Assembly (NCBI RefSeq): GCF_900100605.1
Contig: NZ_FNCN01000036.1
Coordinates: 1-62,497 of the forward strand
Source: Sinosporangium album
GTDB taxonomy: Bacteria; Actinomycetota; Actinomycetes; Streptosporangiales; Streptosporangiaceae
Direction: 5' to 3'
Length of the DNA stretch: 62,497 nt
Part shown: in pieces, positions 25,274 to 33,328 of the stretch
Position numbering within the stretch: the first letter of the stretch is position 1
Layout: each line of letters opens with the position of its first letter
Notes under the pieces: generated by a model
Databases searched by the model: none
Told to the model about the DNA's origin: nothing
Seen by the model: the letters and a program-made list of their open reading frames with translations, nothing else
Program-made: the position numbers and the translations under genes

Positions 25274-25382
25274 GTCGTGGAGGACCTCGGCGGCTCCTGA
25301 TCGTACAGGGTCGTGGACGCTTTCGACACAAGGTGTTGGGGTGGTTGCGGCAAGCGGCACTAGATGTAGGATTCTGCTCGTT

Positions 25383-25608
25383 GCTGGTTCGCCCCCCGTC
25401 CAGCGGGGGGCGAGGCAAGAGGGAACCCGGTGCGGCCAAACCTCCACATAGTGGACGGCGCCAATTCCGGGACTGCCCCGCAGCGGTGAGCGGGAACGAC
25501 CGCCGTCATGAGCACTGGGCGCGAGCCTGGGAAGCGACGGCCATTAGGCGACGCCAGACGACGACCTGTCGTAAGGCGCGGCGCCCGCGAGTCCGAAGAC
25601 CTGCCAGC
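25383..25608 (+). ncRNA. Cobalamin (adenosylcobalamin) riboswitch
   Basis: The ordered conserved blocks of the cobalamin aptamer are present: GAGGGAACCCGGTGCGG (25420-25436), GGGACTGCCCCGCAGCGGTG and GAGCGGGAACGACCGCCGTC, ATGAGCACTGGGC, GCCTGGGAAGCGACGGCC, and the B12 box GAGTCCGAAGACCTGCC (25589-25605). It sits about 140 nt before nrdA. Class I nrdAB operons of Streptomyces are known to be repressed by B12 through such a switch when a B12-dependent class II enzyme is available; the same logic is inferred here. The 5' limit is approximate. The stretch 25609-25744 would hold the expression platform; several G+C-rich hairpins are possible. Confidence 0.9.
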
Positions 25609-25744
25609 GACTTGTGTGTCCAGGGCTTCGAGGGAGGGCCCGGCGGACGAGCGGACGACCCGTGCCCCGGGCCGTGCCGTCTCCCGTGCGTGCCCACCCC
25701 GGAAGCCGAGGGGGATTTTCGTTCACGCGTAGGGAGACAGGCAC

Positions 25745-27943
25745 GTGACGACTGCCGCAATACAGGGTGCGGATCGGCGGCTCGCCATCGAGGAGGCCGC
25801 GGCCAAGGTCATCTCCGACCCGGAGAACTCCAAGGTCGCCGCCGCGCTGCTGGCCGAGGAGATCGCCGACGAGGCCGCCGCCCACGGGGTGCGCACCTTC
25901 GCCGAGTCGGTCGCCGCCACCCACGCGGTGGGGCTGGTGTCCGACGAGCTGGCCGCGTTCGTGTCCGCCCACGCGGCCGAGCTCGACGCGCTGATCGACG
26001 AGAGCGCCGACGACCGATTCGAATACTTCGGCATGCGCACGGTCTACGACCGCTACCTGCTGCGCCACCCGGTGACCCGAGCCGTGCTGGAACGCCCGCA
26101 GCACTTCCTCCTGCGCGTGGCCGCCGGGCTCTCCGACACCGTCGAGGAGGCGGCGCGGCTCTACCGGCTCATGTCCACCCTGGCCTACCTGCCGAGCTCG
26201 CCCACGCTGTTCAACTCCGGCTCGCGCCGCCCGCAGCTCTCGTCCTGCTTCCTGCTCGACTCGCCCCGCGACGAGCTGGAGGCGATCTACGAGCGGTACG
26301 GCCAGGTGGCCCGCCTGTCCAAATACGCCGGAGGCATCGGCATCGCCTGGTCCCGGGTGCGTTCGCGCGGCAGCCTCATCAAAGGCACCAACGGCCACTC
26401 CAACGGCATCGTCCCGTGGCTGCGCACCCTCGACTCCTCGGTGGCCGCCGTCAACCAGGGCGGCCGGCGCAAGGGTGCCGCCTGCGTCTACCTGGAGCCG
26501 TGGCACGCCGACATCGAGGAGTTCCTCGAACTGCGCGACAACACCGGCGAGGAGGCGCGGCGCACCCACAACCTGAACCTCGCCAACTGGATCCCCGACG
26601 AGTTCATGAGGCGTGTCGAGGCCGACGGGGTGTGGTCGCTGTTCGACCCGAAGGAGGTGCCCGAACTCGTTGACCTGTGGGGTGAGCGGTTCGACGCCGC
26701 CTACGCCGAGGCAGAACGCGCCGGACGCTACGTCAAGCAGGTCCAGGCCCGCGCGCTCTACGCCCGCATGATGCGCACCCTCGCCCAGACCGGAAACGGC
26801 TGGATGACCTTCAAGGACGCCTCCAACCGCACCTCCAACCAGACGGCCCGCCCGGCGAACGTCATCCACCTGTCCAACCTGTGCACCGAGATCCTGGAGG
26901 TCACCAGCGACGGCGAGACCGCCGTCTGCAACCTCGGCTCGATCAACCTCGGGGCACACCTGTCGGGCTCCACCGCCCCGGGCGAGGAACTGGACTGGGC
27001 GCGGCTCCGCCGTACGGTCGCCACCGCGATCACCTTCCTCGACCGCACGATCGACCGCGGCTTCTACCCGACGCCGCAGGCGCAGGCCGCCAACCGGCGC
27101 TGGCGGCCCGTCGGGCTCGGCGTGATGGGCCTGGCCGACGTGTTCTTCGCGCTGCGCCTGCCGTTCGACAGCGCCGAGGCGCTGCGGCTGTCCACCCGGA
27201 TCGCCGAGGAGATCGCCCTCGCCGCCTACCAGACCTCGGCCGAGCTCGCCCGCCGCCTCGGCGTCCACCCGTCCTACGCCGAGACCCGCGCCGCCGACGG
27301 CACACTGCACCTCGACCACTTCCCGGCCTCCCCGCTGCACACCGCCGAATGGGAGCGGCTCCGGGCCACGGTCGCCGAGACCGGCCTGCGCAACTCCCTG
27401 ATGATCGCGATCGCGCCGACGGCCACCATCGCCTCCATCGCCGGCTGCTACGAATGCGTCGAGCCGCAGGTGTCCAACGTGTTCAAGCGCGAAACCCTGT
27501 CCGGTGAGTTCCTCCAGGTCAACCGCTACCTCGTCGCCGACCTCACCCGGCTCGGCCTGTGGACGCCGCAGGTGCGGGACGCCATTAAACGGGCCGACGG
27601 CTCGGTGCAGGACATCCCCGAGATCCCCGCCGAGCTCAAGACGCTCTACCGCACCGCCTGGGAACTGCCCCAGAAGGCGCTGATCGACCTGGCCGCCGCG
27701 CGCCAGCCGTACATCGACCAGTCGCAGTCGCTGAACCTGTTCATGGCGACCCCGACCATCGGGAAACTGTCCTCGATGTACGCCTACGCCTGGCGGCAGG
27801 GCCTCAAGACCACGTACTACCTGCGTTCGCGCCCGGCCACCCGGATCGCCCAGACCACGGTCGCGGCCACGGCCGACACCCAGGAGGCCGAGGCGGTCTC
27901 CTGCTCCCTGGAAAACCCCGAGATCTGCGAGGCGTGCCAGTAA
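25745..27943 (+). CDS. nrdA: Class I ribonucleoside-diphosphate reductase, alpha subunit
   Basis: 732 aa. It reduces ribonucleotides to deoxyribonucleotides using a radical supplied by NrdB. Active-site pieces: PQLSSCFLLD (redox Cys), NLCTEILE (N-x-C-x-E radical site), the second redox Cys in AVCNLGSINLG, TTYYLRSR (Tyr-Tyr radical path) and the C-terminal EICEACQ pair that exchanges with thioredoxin. The N-terminus before YFGMRTVYDRYLLR is about 90 residues, shorter than in E. coli, and I see no full ATP-cone. Overall activity control by dATP is thus doubtful. GTG start with AGGGAG upstream; controlled by the cobalamin riboswitch. Confidence 0.95.
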   Translation: MTTAAIQGADRRLAIEEAAAKVISDPENSKVAAALLAEEIADEAAAHGVRTFAESVAATHAVGLVSDELAAFVSAHAAELDALIDESADDRFEYFGMRTVYDRYLLRHPVTRAVLERPQHFLLRVAAGLSDTVEEAARLYRLMSTLAYLPSSPTLFNSGSRRPQLSSCFLLDSPRDELEAIYERYGQVARLSKYAGGIGIAWSRVRSRGSLIKGTNGHSNGIVPWLRTLDSSVAAVNQGGRRKGAACVYLEPWHADIEEFLELRDNTGEEARRTHNLNLANWIPDEFMRRVEADGVWSLFDPKEVPELVDLWGERFDAAYAEAERAGRYVKQVQARALYARMMRTLAQTGNGWMTFKDASNRTSNQTARPANVIHLSNLCTEILEVTSDGETAVCNLGSINLGAHLSGSTAPGEELDWARLRRTVATAITFLDRTIDRGFYPTPQAQAANRRWRPVGLGVMGLADVFFALRLPFDSAEALRLSTRIAEEIALAAYQTSAELARRLGVHPSYAETRAADGTLHLDHFPASPLHTAEWERLRATVAETGLRNSLMIAIAPTATIASIAGCYECVEPQVSNVFKRETLSGEFLQVNRYLVADLTRLGLWTPQVRDAIKRADGSVQDIPEIPAELKTLYRTAWELPQKALIDLAAARQPYIDQSQSLNLFMATPTIGKLSSMYAYAWRQGLKTTYYLRSRPATRIAQTTVAATADTQEAEAVSCSLENPEICEACQ

Positions 27944-28938
27944 TGCTGCTCGACCCCGGCATGGACCTGACCCTGCGTCCCATGCGCTACCCCGACTTCT
28001 ACGAACGCTACCGCGCGGCCATCCGCAACACCTGGACCGTCGAAGAGGTCGACCTGCACAGCGACCTCGCCGACCTCGCCGCGATGACCCCGCAGGAACG
28101 GCACCTGATCAACCGGCTCGTGGCGTTCTTCGCCACCGGCGACTCCATCGTCGCCAACAACCTCGTGCTCAACCTCTACCAGCACGTCAACGCCCCCGAA
28201 GCGCGGCTCTACCTGTCGCGGCAGCTCTTCGAGGAAGCCGTCCACGTGCAGTTCTACCTGACGCTGCTCGACACCTACCTGCCCGACCACGACGAACGCG
28301 TCAAGGCGTTCGCCGCGGTCGAGCACATCCCGTCGATCCGCGACAAGGCGGAGTTCTGCTTCACATACATCGACTCCCTCGGCGGGCTCGACCGGCTCAA
28401 CGACGCCGACGACCGGCGGGCGTTCCTGCTCAACCTCATCTGCTTCGCCGCCTGCATCGAAGGGCTGTTCTTCTACGGGGCCTTCGCCTACGTCTACTGG
28501 TTCCGCTCCCGCGGCCTGCTCAGCGGCCTGGCGACCGGGACCAACTGGGTGTTCCGCGACGAGTCCATGCACATGGAGTTCGCCTTCAGCGTCGTCGACA
28601 CCGTGCGCGCCGAAGAGCCCGAGCTGTTCGACGGCGAACTGACCAAGAAGGTCACCACCATGATGGAGGACGCCGTCGCCGCCGAACTCGCCTTCGCCCG
28701 CGACCTGTGCGGCGACGGGCTGTTCGGCATGAGCGTCGACCAGATGGGCGACTACCTGCGATACGTCGCCGACCAGCGCCTGCGCCGCCTCGGCATGCCC
28801 ATCCGGTACGGCACCGCCAACCCGTTCGCCTTCATGGAACTCCAAGACGTTCAGGAACTGGCCAACTTCTTCGAACGCCGCGTCTCCGCCTACCAGGTGG
28901 CCGTCGAAGGCAACGTCTCCTTCGACGAATCCTTCTGA
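27943..28938 (+). CDS. nrdB: Class I ribonucleoside-diphosphate reductase, beta subunit
   Basis: 331 aa, R2-like ferritin fold. Metal ligands can be read as Asp in ATGDSIV, Glu and His in LFEEAVHVQFY, Glu in CIEGLFFYG and Glu/His in DESMHMEF. The residue four after the first His is Tyr (HVQFY), so the radical tyrosine is retained and a tyrosyl-radical enzyme is expected rather than a tyrosine-free one. The start ATG overlaps the nrdA stop by one base (TAATG), giving tight coupling. The nrdS-type third gene known from Streptomyces is absent here. Confidence 0.95.
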   Translation: MLLDPGMDLTLRPMRYPDFYERYRAAIRNTWTVEEVDLHSDLADLAAMTPQERHLINRLVAFFATGDSIVANNLVLNLYQHVNAPEARLYLSRQLFEEAVHVQFYLTLLDTYLPDHDERVKAFAAVEHIPSIRDKAEFCFTYIDSLGGLDRLNDADDRRAFLLNLICFAACIEGLFFYGAFAYVYWFRSRGLLSGLATGTNWVFRDESMHMEFAFSVVDTVRAEEPELFDGELTKKVTTMMEDAVAAELAFARDLCGDGLFGMSVDQMGDYLRYVADQRLRRLGMPIRYGTANPFAFMELQDVQELANFFERRVSAYQVAVEGNVSFDESF

Positions 28939-29011
28939 CCCCGCACCACCCTCACCGTCCCCGCGGGCCGGAGTCGATGCGCCGACCCGCGGGGGACGAC
29001 CGATTCGCGAC

Positions 29012-30352
29012 TCACGAAGCCGACGTTCCCATGGGGAGAGCCAGACGGTCTCGCAGCTCCTCGGCTTCGTCGAGTCCAGGTGCGAGATCGAGCACATCCA
29101 GGGCTGTTCGGCGGATGTAAGGGCTGGAAGTGTAGGTCTCCATGGCGTTGACGACTTCCAACGCCTGGGCCAGTCCGCTACGGGCGTCGCCTTTGCGTAC
29201 TTCCACATACGCAAGTTGTAGTTTCGCCTCCGCGATCTGGACAGCAAGTCGCCCGCGGCCTTGAGCCTGGGGCAACTCGCTGATCAAGTCGTTGACGGCC
29301 TTGTCGGCATCCGGGTGCCCCAGTCGTATGAACGTGGACGACGCCATTTGGGTGTGCCGTACCTCGGGCCACCCGTCGAGCAGGATCGGGTTCGCGCGGG
29401 TCTCGGCAGGCAGTCGAGATAGCGCCCGCTTCTGCTCATCGAGCTGAGCAAGGGCGGCGTCGGCGTCACCGGCCGAAGCCTTGAGCTGCGCCAATGTCCC
29501 GAATGCCTCTGCCGCCGCGGGCAGCGCCCTCCCCTGGGCGGCGCGGAGAGCGGCCTCCGCGTGGCTGGCAATAAGCCGGTCGTTTCTTTCGGCGATGGCC
29601 TGGTTCGCCTGGTAGGCGTGTGCGGCGGAGATCAGCGTGGCGTCCCCGGTCCGTTCGGCGGCGCGGCAGGCGGTGTTCCACCAGCGCCGCACCTCGGGTG
29701 TCCGGCCGACGCAGTACCCGAGTGTGTAGGCGAGGAGGAATGTCAGCCGCGCGTTCACCCGGGCCCAGCCGAGCGCCTCGCCGGGTGGGGCTTTGTCGGC
29801 CAGTGCCTGCGTGGCCAGAAGGTCGAGGGCGATCGTCGCCGCCAGAGTGGGGAGTTCCGCTGCCGTGGCGTAGCCCGCGGCGGTCTCCCACACGCGTTCT
29901 TCCCAGTCGGGCAGACTGCTGGTGCCGAGCCGGGCATCCACCAGCTCGCGAAGAGAGGCGAACCCGTCACCGCCAAGGACGGTTCCGGCGGCGATGGCGG
30001 CGGCTCCCGTCAGAATTCCGCGTCGTATTTGGTCCATGCCATCAGCATTCCCTACTGCGGCTATCGCTGATATGCCGCCATCGTCACTCTTATTTGCCGT
30101 TCTACCGATTGCAAGCCAGGCGGCGCGGATTGTCCCCTGTGCACTGAAGAGCTTTTCCAGCGGTTCAACGCTGTCGGCGGGAAGCCTCCGGGCCCCGCCT
30201 TCGACCTTGCTGATCAAGCTGCCGCTCATATGGCACTGCTCACCGACCTGCGCCAACGTCATGCCGTTGGCTTTGCGCAACGCCCTGAGCTGGGCACCTA
30301 GAAGATCCCAGAGGGCTTGCTCAGTCGGACCGGCACCTGGAATTCCAGCCAT
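29012..30352 (-). CDS. XRE-family regulator with TPR-like C-terminus
   Basis: 446 aa. The chosen ATG (MAGIPGAG) has GAGAGG upstream. The HTH is at about residues 22-75 (LRALRKANGMTLAQVGEQCH, MSGSLISKVEGGARRLPADS). A hydrophobic stretch (GILTGAAAIAAGTVLGG) follows near 110-130. The rest is alpha-helical with TPR-like repeats (ARVNARLTFLLAYTLGYCVG, HAYQANQAIAERNDRLIASHAEAALRAAQG). Such proteins are abundant and usually uncharacterised in Streptosporangiaceae and Streptomyces. It is divergent from the GntR gene at 30584. Confidence 0.8.
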   Translation of the reverse strand: MAGIPGAGPTEQALWDLLGAQLRALRKANGMTLAQVGEQCHMSGSLISKVEGGARRLPADSVEPLEKLFSAQGTIRAAWLAIGRTANKSDDGGISAIAAVGNADGMDQIRRGILTGAAAIAAGTVLGGDGFASLRELVDARLGTSSLPDWEERVWETAAGYATAAELPTLAATIALDLLATQALADKAPPGEALGWARVNARLTFLLAYTLGYCVGRTPEVRRWWNTACRAAERTGDATLISAAHAYQANQAIAERNDRLIASHAEAALRAAQGRALPAAAEAFGTLAQLKASAGDADAALAQLDEQKRALSRLPAETRANPILLDGWPEVRHTQMASSTFIRLGHPDADKAVNDLISELPQAQGRGRLAVQIAEAKLQLAYVEVRKGDARSGLAQALEVVNAMETYTSSPYIRRTALDVLDLAPGLDEAEELRDRLALPMGTSAS

Positions 30353-30583
30353 GAAACCTCTCGTGGACACGGTGGACAGATGCGGCTGTCCAAGCCACCG
30401 GCCTTCTGCCGGGATGGGTTCAGCACGCATCATTGCCTAGCGGATAAGCGGCACCGCTCACGATTATGGCCCCACAAGCGGGCAGCGGATAGTCGCCGAA
30501 AAAACAAGCCAGGAAAAGCCGGCCCGCACGGTGAGTGGCGTCATCGAGCGGGCTCCTAATCGGACGACCGGAGGCCCGACCCG

Positions 30584-31366
30584 ATGACGCAGATAATGGC
30601 CCGCCAAGGTATTACGCACGTCCGCCCCCGACCGGCGCAGGACAATCCATTGCCCACAAGCCTGAACGACGCTCTGGGGCAGATCCGAGGGCCCGGCCTG
30701 CACGTGCAGGTCGCACACGGACTCCTGCGCCGCATCGCCCAAGGCGCTCACCCGCCCGGCTCGTTCCTACCGTCCGAACACGCCCTCACCGCCAGGTTCC
30801 ACTGCTCACGCCTCACCGTACGGCGTGCCCTGCAGGCCCTGGCCGAACTCGGCATCGTGGCCGTCGTACCTCACAAAGGCTGGAGACTGCGCTCCCAGGA
30901 CCCTGCGGAATCCCCCCGTGACTACCGCTACCAGCTCGTCGCCGCCGAGATACGCAGGAAGATCACCACAGGCCGCTACCCCATCGGTGCGCTCGTCCCC
31001 GGCGAAATCGACCTCGCCCGCCTCCACCACTGCAGCCGGGCCACAGTCCGCAAAGCACTGGCCATGCTGGAGGACGAAGGCCTTCTCGTCTGCCTGAAGA
31101 GCACCGGCCGCAGGGTCACCGGCGACAGCCCTGCGGGACAAGACGGAACCACCCCCACCACCGGCGCTCGGCCCCGCCGCGTACTGGAACCGACCCCTCG
31201 GCGTCCCGGACCAAGGCCAGGCACGCGGAGCGCCGCCGCGGCTTCTGCCGTACAAGAACGCGTGCATTCGCGGGGAAGGCCGGAAGGCCGGGTGTCACGC
31301 GGGACACTAGGACGCGGCGGGGACCACGATGCAGCTCACGAGCTGTGCGATCTGAAGCGGGCGTGA
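30584..31366 (+). CDS. Regulator with two tandem GntR-type winged helices and no effector domain
   Basis: 260 aa. Module 1, residues about 38-105: GLHVQVAHGLLRRIAQGAHPPGS, then PSEHALTARFHCSRLTVRRAL. Module 2, about 112-178: RYQLVAAEIRRKITTGRYPIG, then PGEIDLARLHHCSRATVRKAL. Both keep the GntR pattern of recognition helix plus wing (VVPHKGWRLR and VCLKSTGRRVTG). After residue 185 the sequence is a Pro/Arg-rich tail without a ligand-binding fold (no UTRA or FCD). Two DNA-binding heads in one chain could recognise an extended or double site without small-molecule control. Confidence 0.82.
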   Translation: MTQIMARQGITHVRPRPAQDNPLPTSLNDALGQIRGPGLHVQVAHGLLRRIAQGAHPPGSFLPSEHALTARFHCSRLTVRRALQALAELGIVAVVPHKGWRLRSQDPAESPRDYRYQLVAAEIRRKITTGRYPIGALVPGEIDLARLHHCSRATVRKALAMLEDEGLLVCLKSTGRRVTGDSPAGQDGTTPTTGARPRRVLEPTPRRPGPRPGTRSAAAASAVQERVHSRGRPEGRVSRGTLGRGGDHDAAHELCDLKRA

Positions 31367-31662
31367 CCGGTCGCGTGAGAGCTCGTAATACGATCACATC
31401 TACTTCTTCGTGAGTCGCCGCCAGAAAATGAGACCGCACGCCAAGGAGACGAAGGTGTCGGGTACTGGGGCTGGCCCGGGGACTTGCCCGGCTAAAGGGG
31501 CAGCAGATGTTCGATCAGGCCCTATAGTTTCCTCGTCCACGAACCATGGTCAGTTGGTCACACATTTATAACGAGCAACTCTCTGGGTTTATCACGCCTT
31601 GAGTTGGAACGTTTACAAGACTTTGTTCCCAGTTTCACGTAGGTGGGCTGGCATGAGCATGG
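31367..31662. other. Intergenic stretch before the Rhs cassette
   Basis: About 300 nt of clearly lower G+C than the flanking genes. No gene is supported. It forms the left edge of the A+T-richer island that runs to about 33.3 kb. Confidence 0.5.
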
Positions 31663-31705
31663 AGCCGCCGCCTGGTGCCGCATCGAGGCTGACCAGGCGG
31701 CGGCT
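31663..31705 (-). terminator. Hairpin after the toxin/immunity cassette
   Basis: AGCCGCCGCCTGGT (31663-31676) pairs perfectly with ACCAGGCGGCGGCT (31692-31705). It lies about 30 nt past the end of the immunity gene. Confidence 0.75.
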
Positions 31706-31734
31706 GCGATCTCTAAATTTCTAGGAGCTAACTC

Positions 31735-32010
31735 CTATTTGAGATCGTCTGCCAGGAGATGCCTTTCACTTTCATCGTCAAAGTGATAGTACGCATCTGC
31801 CGGAAGGTACTGGGCTACTGCTTTCGATATCTCGACCATGAGTCGTGGCGCGGCACTGTCTTCGAATATCTCTATATCAATGTTGCCTCCGCGTTCACCG
31901 CTTCCGGCTCCGGTAACCTCGCCTTGATCGCCGAGTACGTCTTCTACGACATACTCGATCTCTATGCGAGATATGTGGTGCTCGCCCCTCCAGTAGAGGA
32001 AGGCGTCCAT
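31735..32010 (-). CDS. Putative immunity protein of the GIY-YIG-like Rhs toxin
   Basis: 91 aa, strongly acidic (EVTGAGSGERGGNIDIEIFED, DAYYHFDDESERHLLADD), predicted soluble. It starts 3 nt after the toxin stop codon, the usual place for the cognate inhibitor, and its acidity would suit a basic nuclease partner. No named immunity family is recognised. Lower G+C than the chromosome average fits a transferred cassette. Confidence 0.65.
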   Translation of the reverse strand: MDAFLYWRGEHHISRIEIEYVVEDVLGDQGEVTGAGSGERGGNIDIEIFEDSAAPRLMVEISKAVAQYLPADAYYHFDDESERHLLADDLK

Positions 32011-32013
32011 ACC

Positions 32014-33300
32014 CTACCTTTTCCTTGAGAATACTTCGAGGAAGAATGCATCAAGCTTTGCGATCGAATTTTTCCTGCGTTTCGGTCGATCAAAGCTTAT
32101 TGCTTGGTCTATGTTCCTTAGCTTGGCTCCCCCTTCGCGATAAGCCTCCATGTAGAATTGCTCTGCTCCAGCCATGGCATATCTGGACATTAGCACATCT
32201 ATAATCTCGGGTTCGGAGTCTCCCTGCGATGGGAAGTAACTGTGGTGTCCTTCCTTTCGCTTTGTGAAGCGTGCTTTGAGCACCTGCTCGGGAGTGTCTA
32301 CCCCGCTGGCTTTTCCCACATAAACTACGCGATTCTTATTTTTGATCACGTAGATGATATAGCTTCTGCCGTTGGCTGCACTCGGTTTTTTTAGGTTAAG
32401 GTTCTTTCCCGGGGAGACGCCGAACCGTTTGAACGTCGACATGTGCGCCGATCCGCGGCGGTCGCTGCCCATGAGTTTCTCGTAGTCATGTCTTGCCCAC
32501 ACGCCATCGAAATAGAAGTTGATCGCTCGTTTTCCGCACCCTGTCTCGCCGAATCCTATCTCTTCACAGATGGAGATGGCGAGAAAGAGCTCTTGCTGCG
32601 TTCGCAGGCGATTGTTGTGCAGAGAGCCGCCGGTTAGGTGTTCACTCAGATGGCGAGAGATTTTAGCTTGCCACTTCTTCTGGGACTGCTTTCGAATGTT
32701 TTCATTCGGAAGTTTTCCTAGGCTTGCTTCAATGGCACTCGCTGAGCAATCGCAACTCTCCCCTTCGGTGCCCTTATCTGGAGCGAGGCCCCCAGGGTCG
32801 GAGAGCCCGATTGGGTTATTGCCTGCATACCCATAGGGGTTCATCCATTGGGGCTCATCCAACGGCAGAAGTGGATCCGTGGAGATGAACTTTCCGATAC
32901 TGGGATCGTAATATCTTGCGGATAGATAAGACAATCCGATGGAATCGTCTTCGATCTTCCCGAGAAATCCTCTATCTGTGAACGGTAGATCGTCGCCACC
33001 TCGGCGCTTTCCGAAGGGGAGGTAGCGCTCTCGTGACACCGCTCCGGTAGTGTCGTCAATGGAAAGGACAGTTGACCCATTCAGGCCTGAGGCCAGCCAT
33101 TTGATCCCGCCAGGACTTCTCATGGCCACGGATGTCCCATCGGGACCGGAGTAATATCTGGTACCGGTTACCGTGTTTCCTGAGAGTTTTAGCTCCATAG
33201 CGCCCAGGTAAAGGGTGGTGGTGCCATCTGGGCTACGCCGGATAATGCGTTCTCCGTCTGCGTCGTAGACCATGGAAGTGCTCTGACCAGCCGTGGTCAC
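32014..33300 (-). CDS. Orphan Rhs C-terminal fragment with GIY-YIG-like nuclease toxin
   Basis: 428 aa. Residues 1-175 are the end of an Rhs shell: GQSTSMVYDADGER, FGKRRGGDDLPFTDRGFLGK, YLSARYYDPSIGKFISTDPL and NPYGYAGNNPIGLSDPGGL, the conserved core border. The variable tip follows. Residues about 310-395 match the GIY-YIG layout: SYIIYVIKNKNRVVYVGKAS, a following Arg in KARFTKRKEG, and Glu in MAGAEQFYMEAY. A DNA or RNA nuclease toxin is inferred. The roughly 1500-residue N-terminal part of a full Rhs protein is missing: homology begins abruptly inside the core, 28 nt from the stop of the neighbouring gene. It may be a silent reservoir cassette or need recombination with a full-length Rhs gene to be delivered. 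Confidence 0.82.
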   Translation of the reverse strand: MTTAGQSTSMVYDADGERIIRRSPDGTTTLYLGAMELKLSGNTVTGTRYYSGPDGTSVAMRSPGGIKWLASGLNGSTVLSIDDTTGAVSRERYLPFGKRRGGDDLPFTDRGFLGKIEDDSIGLSYLSARYYDPSIGKFISTDPLLPLDEPQWMNPYGYAGNNPIGLSDPGGLAPDKGTEGESCDCSASAIEASLGKLPNENIRKQSQKKWQAKISRHLSEHLTGGSLHNNRLRTQQELFLAISICEEIGFGETGCGKRAINFYFDGVWARHDYEKLMGSDRRGSAHMSTFKRFGVSPGKNLNLKKPSAANGRSYIIYVIKNKNRVVYVGKASGVDTPEQVLKARFTKRKEGHHSYFPSQGDSEPEIIDVLMSRYAMAGAEQFYMEAYREGGAKLRNIDQAISFDRPKRRKNSIAKLDAFFLEVFSRKR

Positions 33301-33328
33301 TTTCGCGGGGAGTGCGGGGGAGCGCAGA

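Noticed and set aside
23806-26673. A very long plus-strand open frame (955 codons) across the SLC13 gene and the nrdA start
   Set aside because: It is an Arg/Pro/His-rich shadow frame of two clear genes, and it also runs through the cobalamin riboswitch; no domain-like sequence.
25544-27340. Minus-strand open frame of about 600 codons opposite nrdA
   Set aside because: Antisense shadow with low-complexity Gly/Val/Asp composition; nrdA has all catalytic motifs.
27934-27942. GTG as alternative nrdB start
   Set aside because: The ATG overlapping the nrdA stop has GAGG at good spacing and gives normal coupling.
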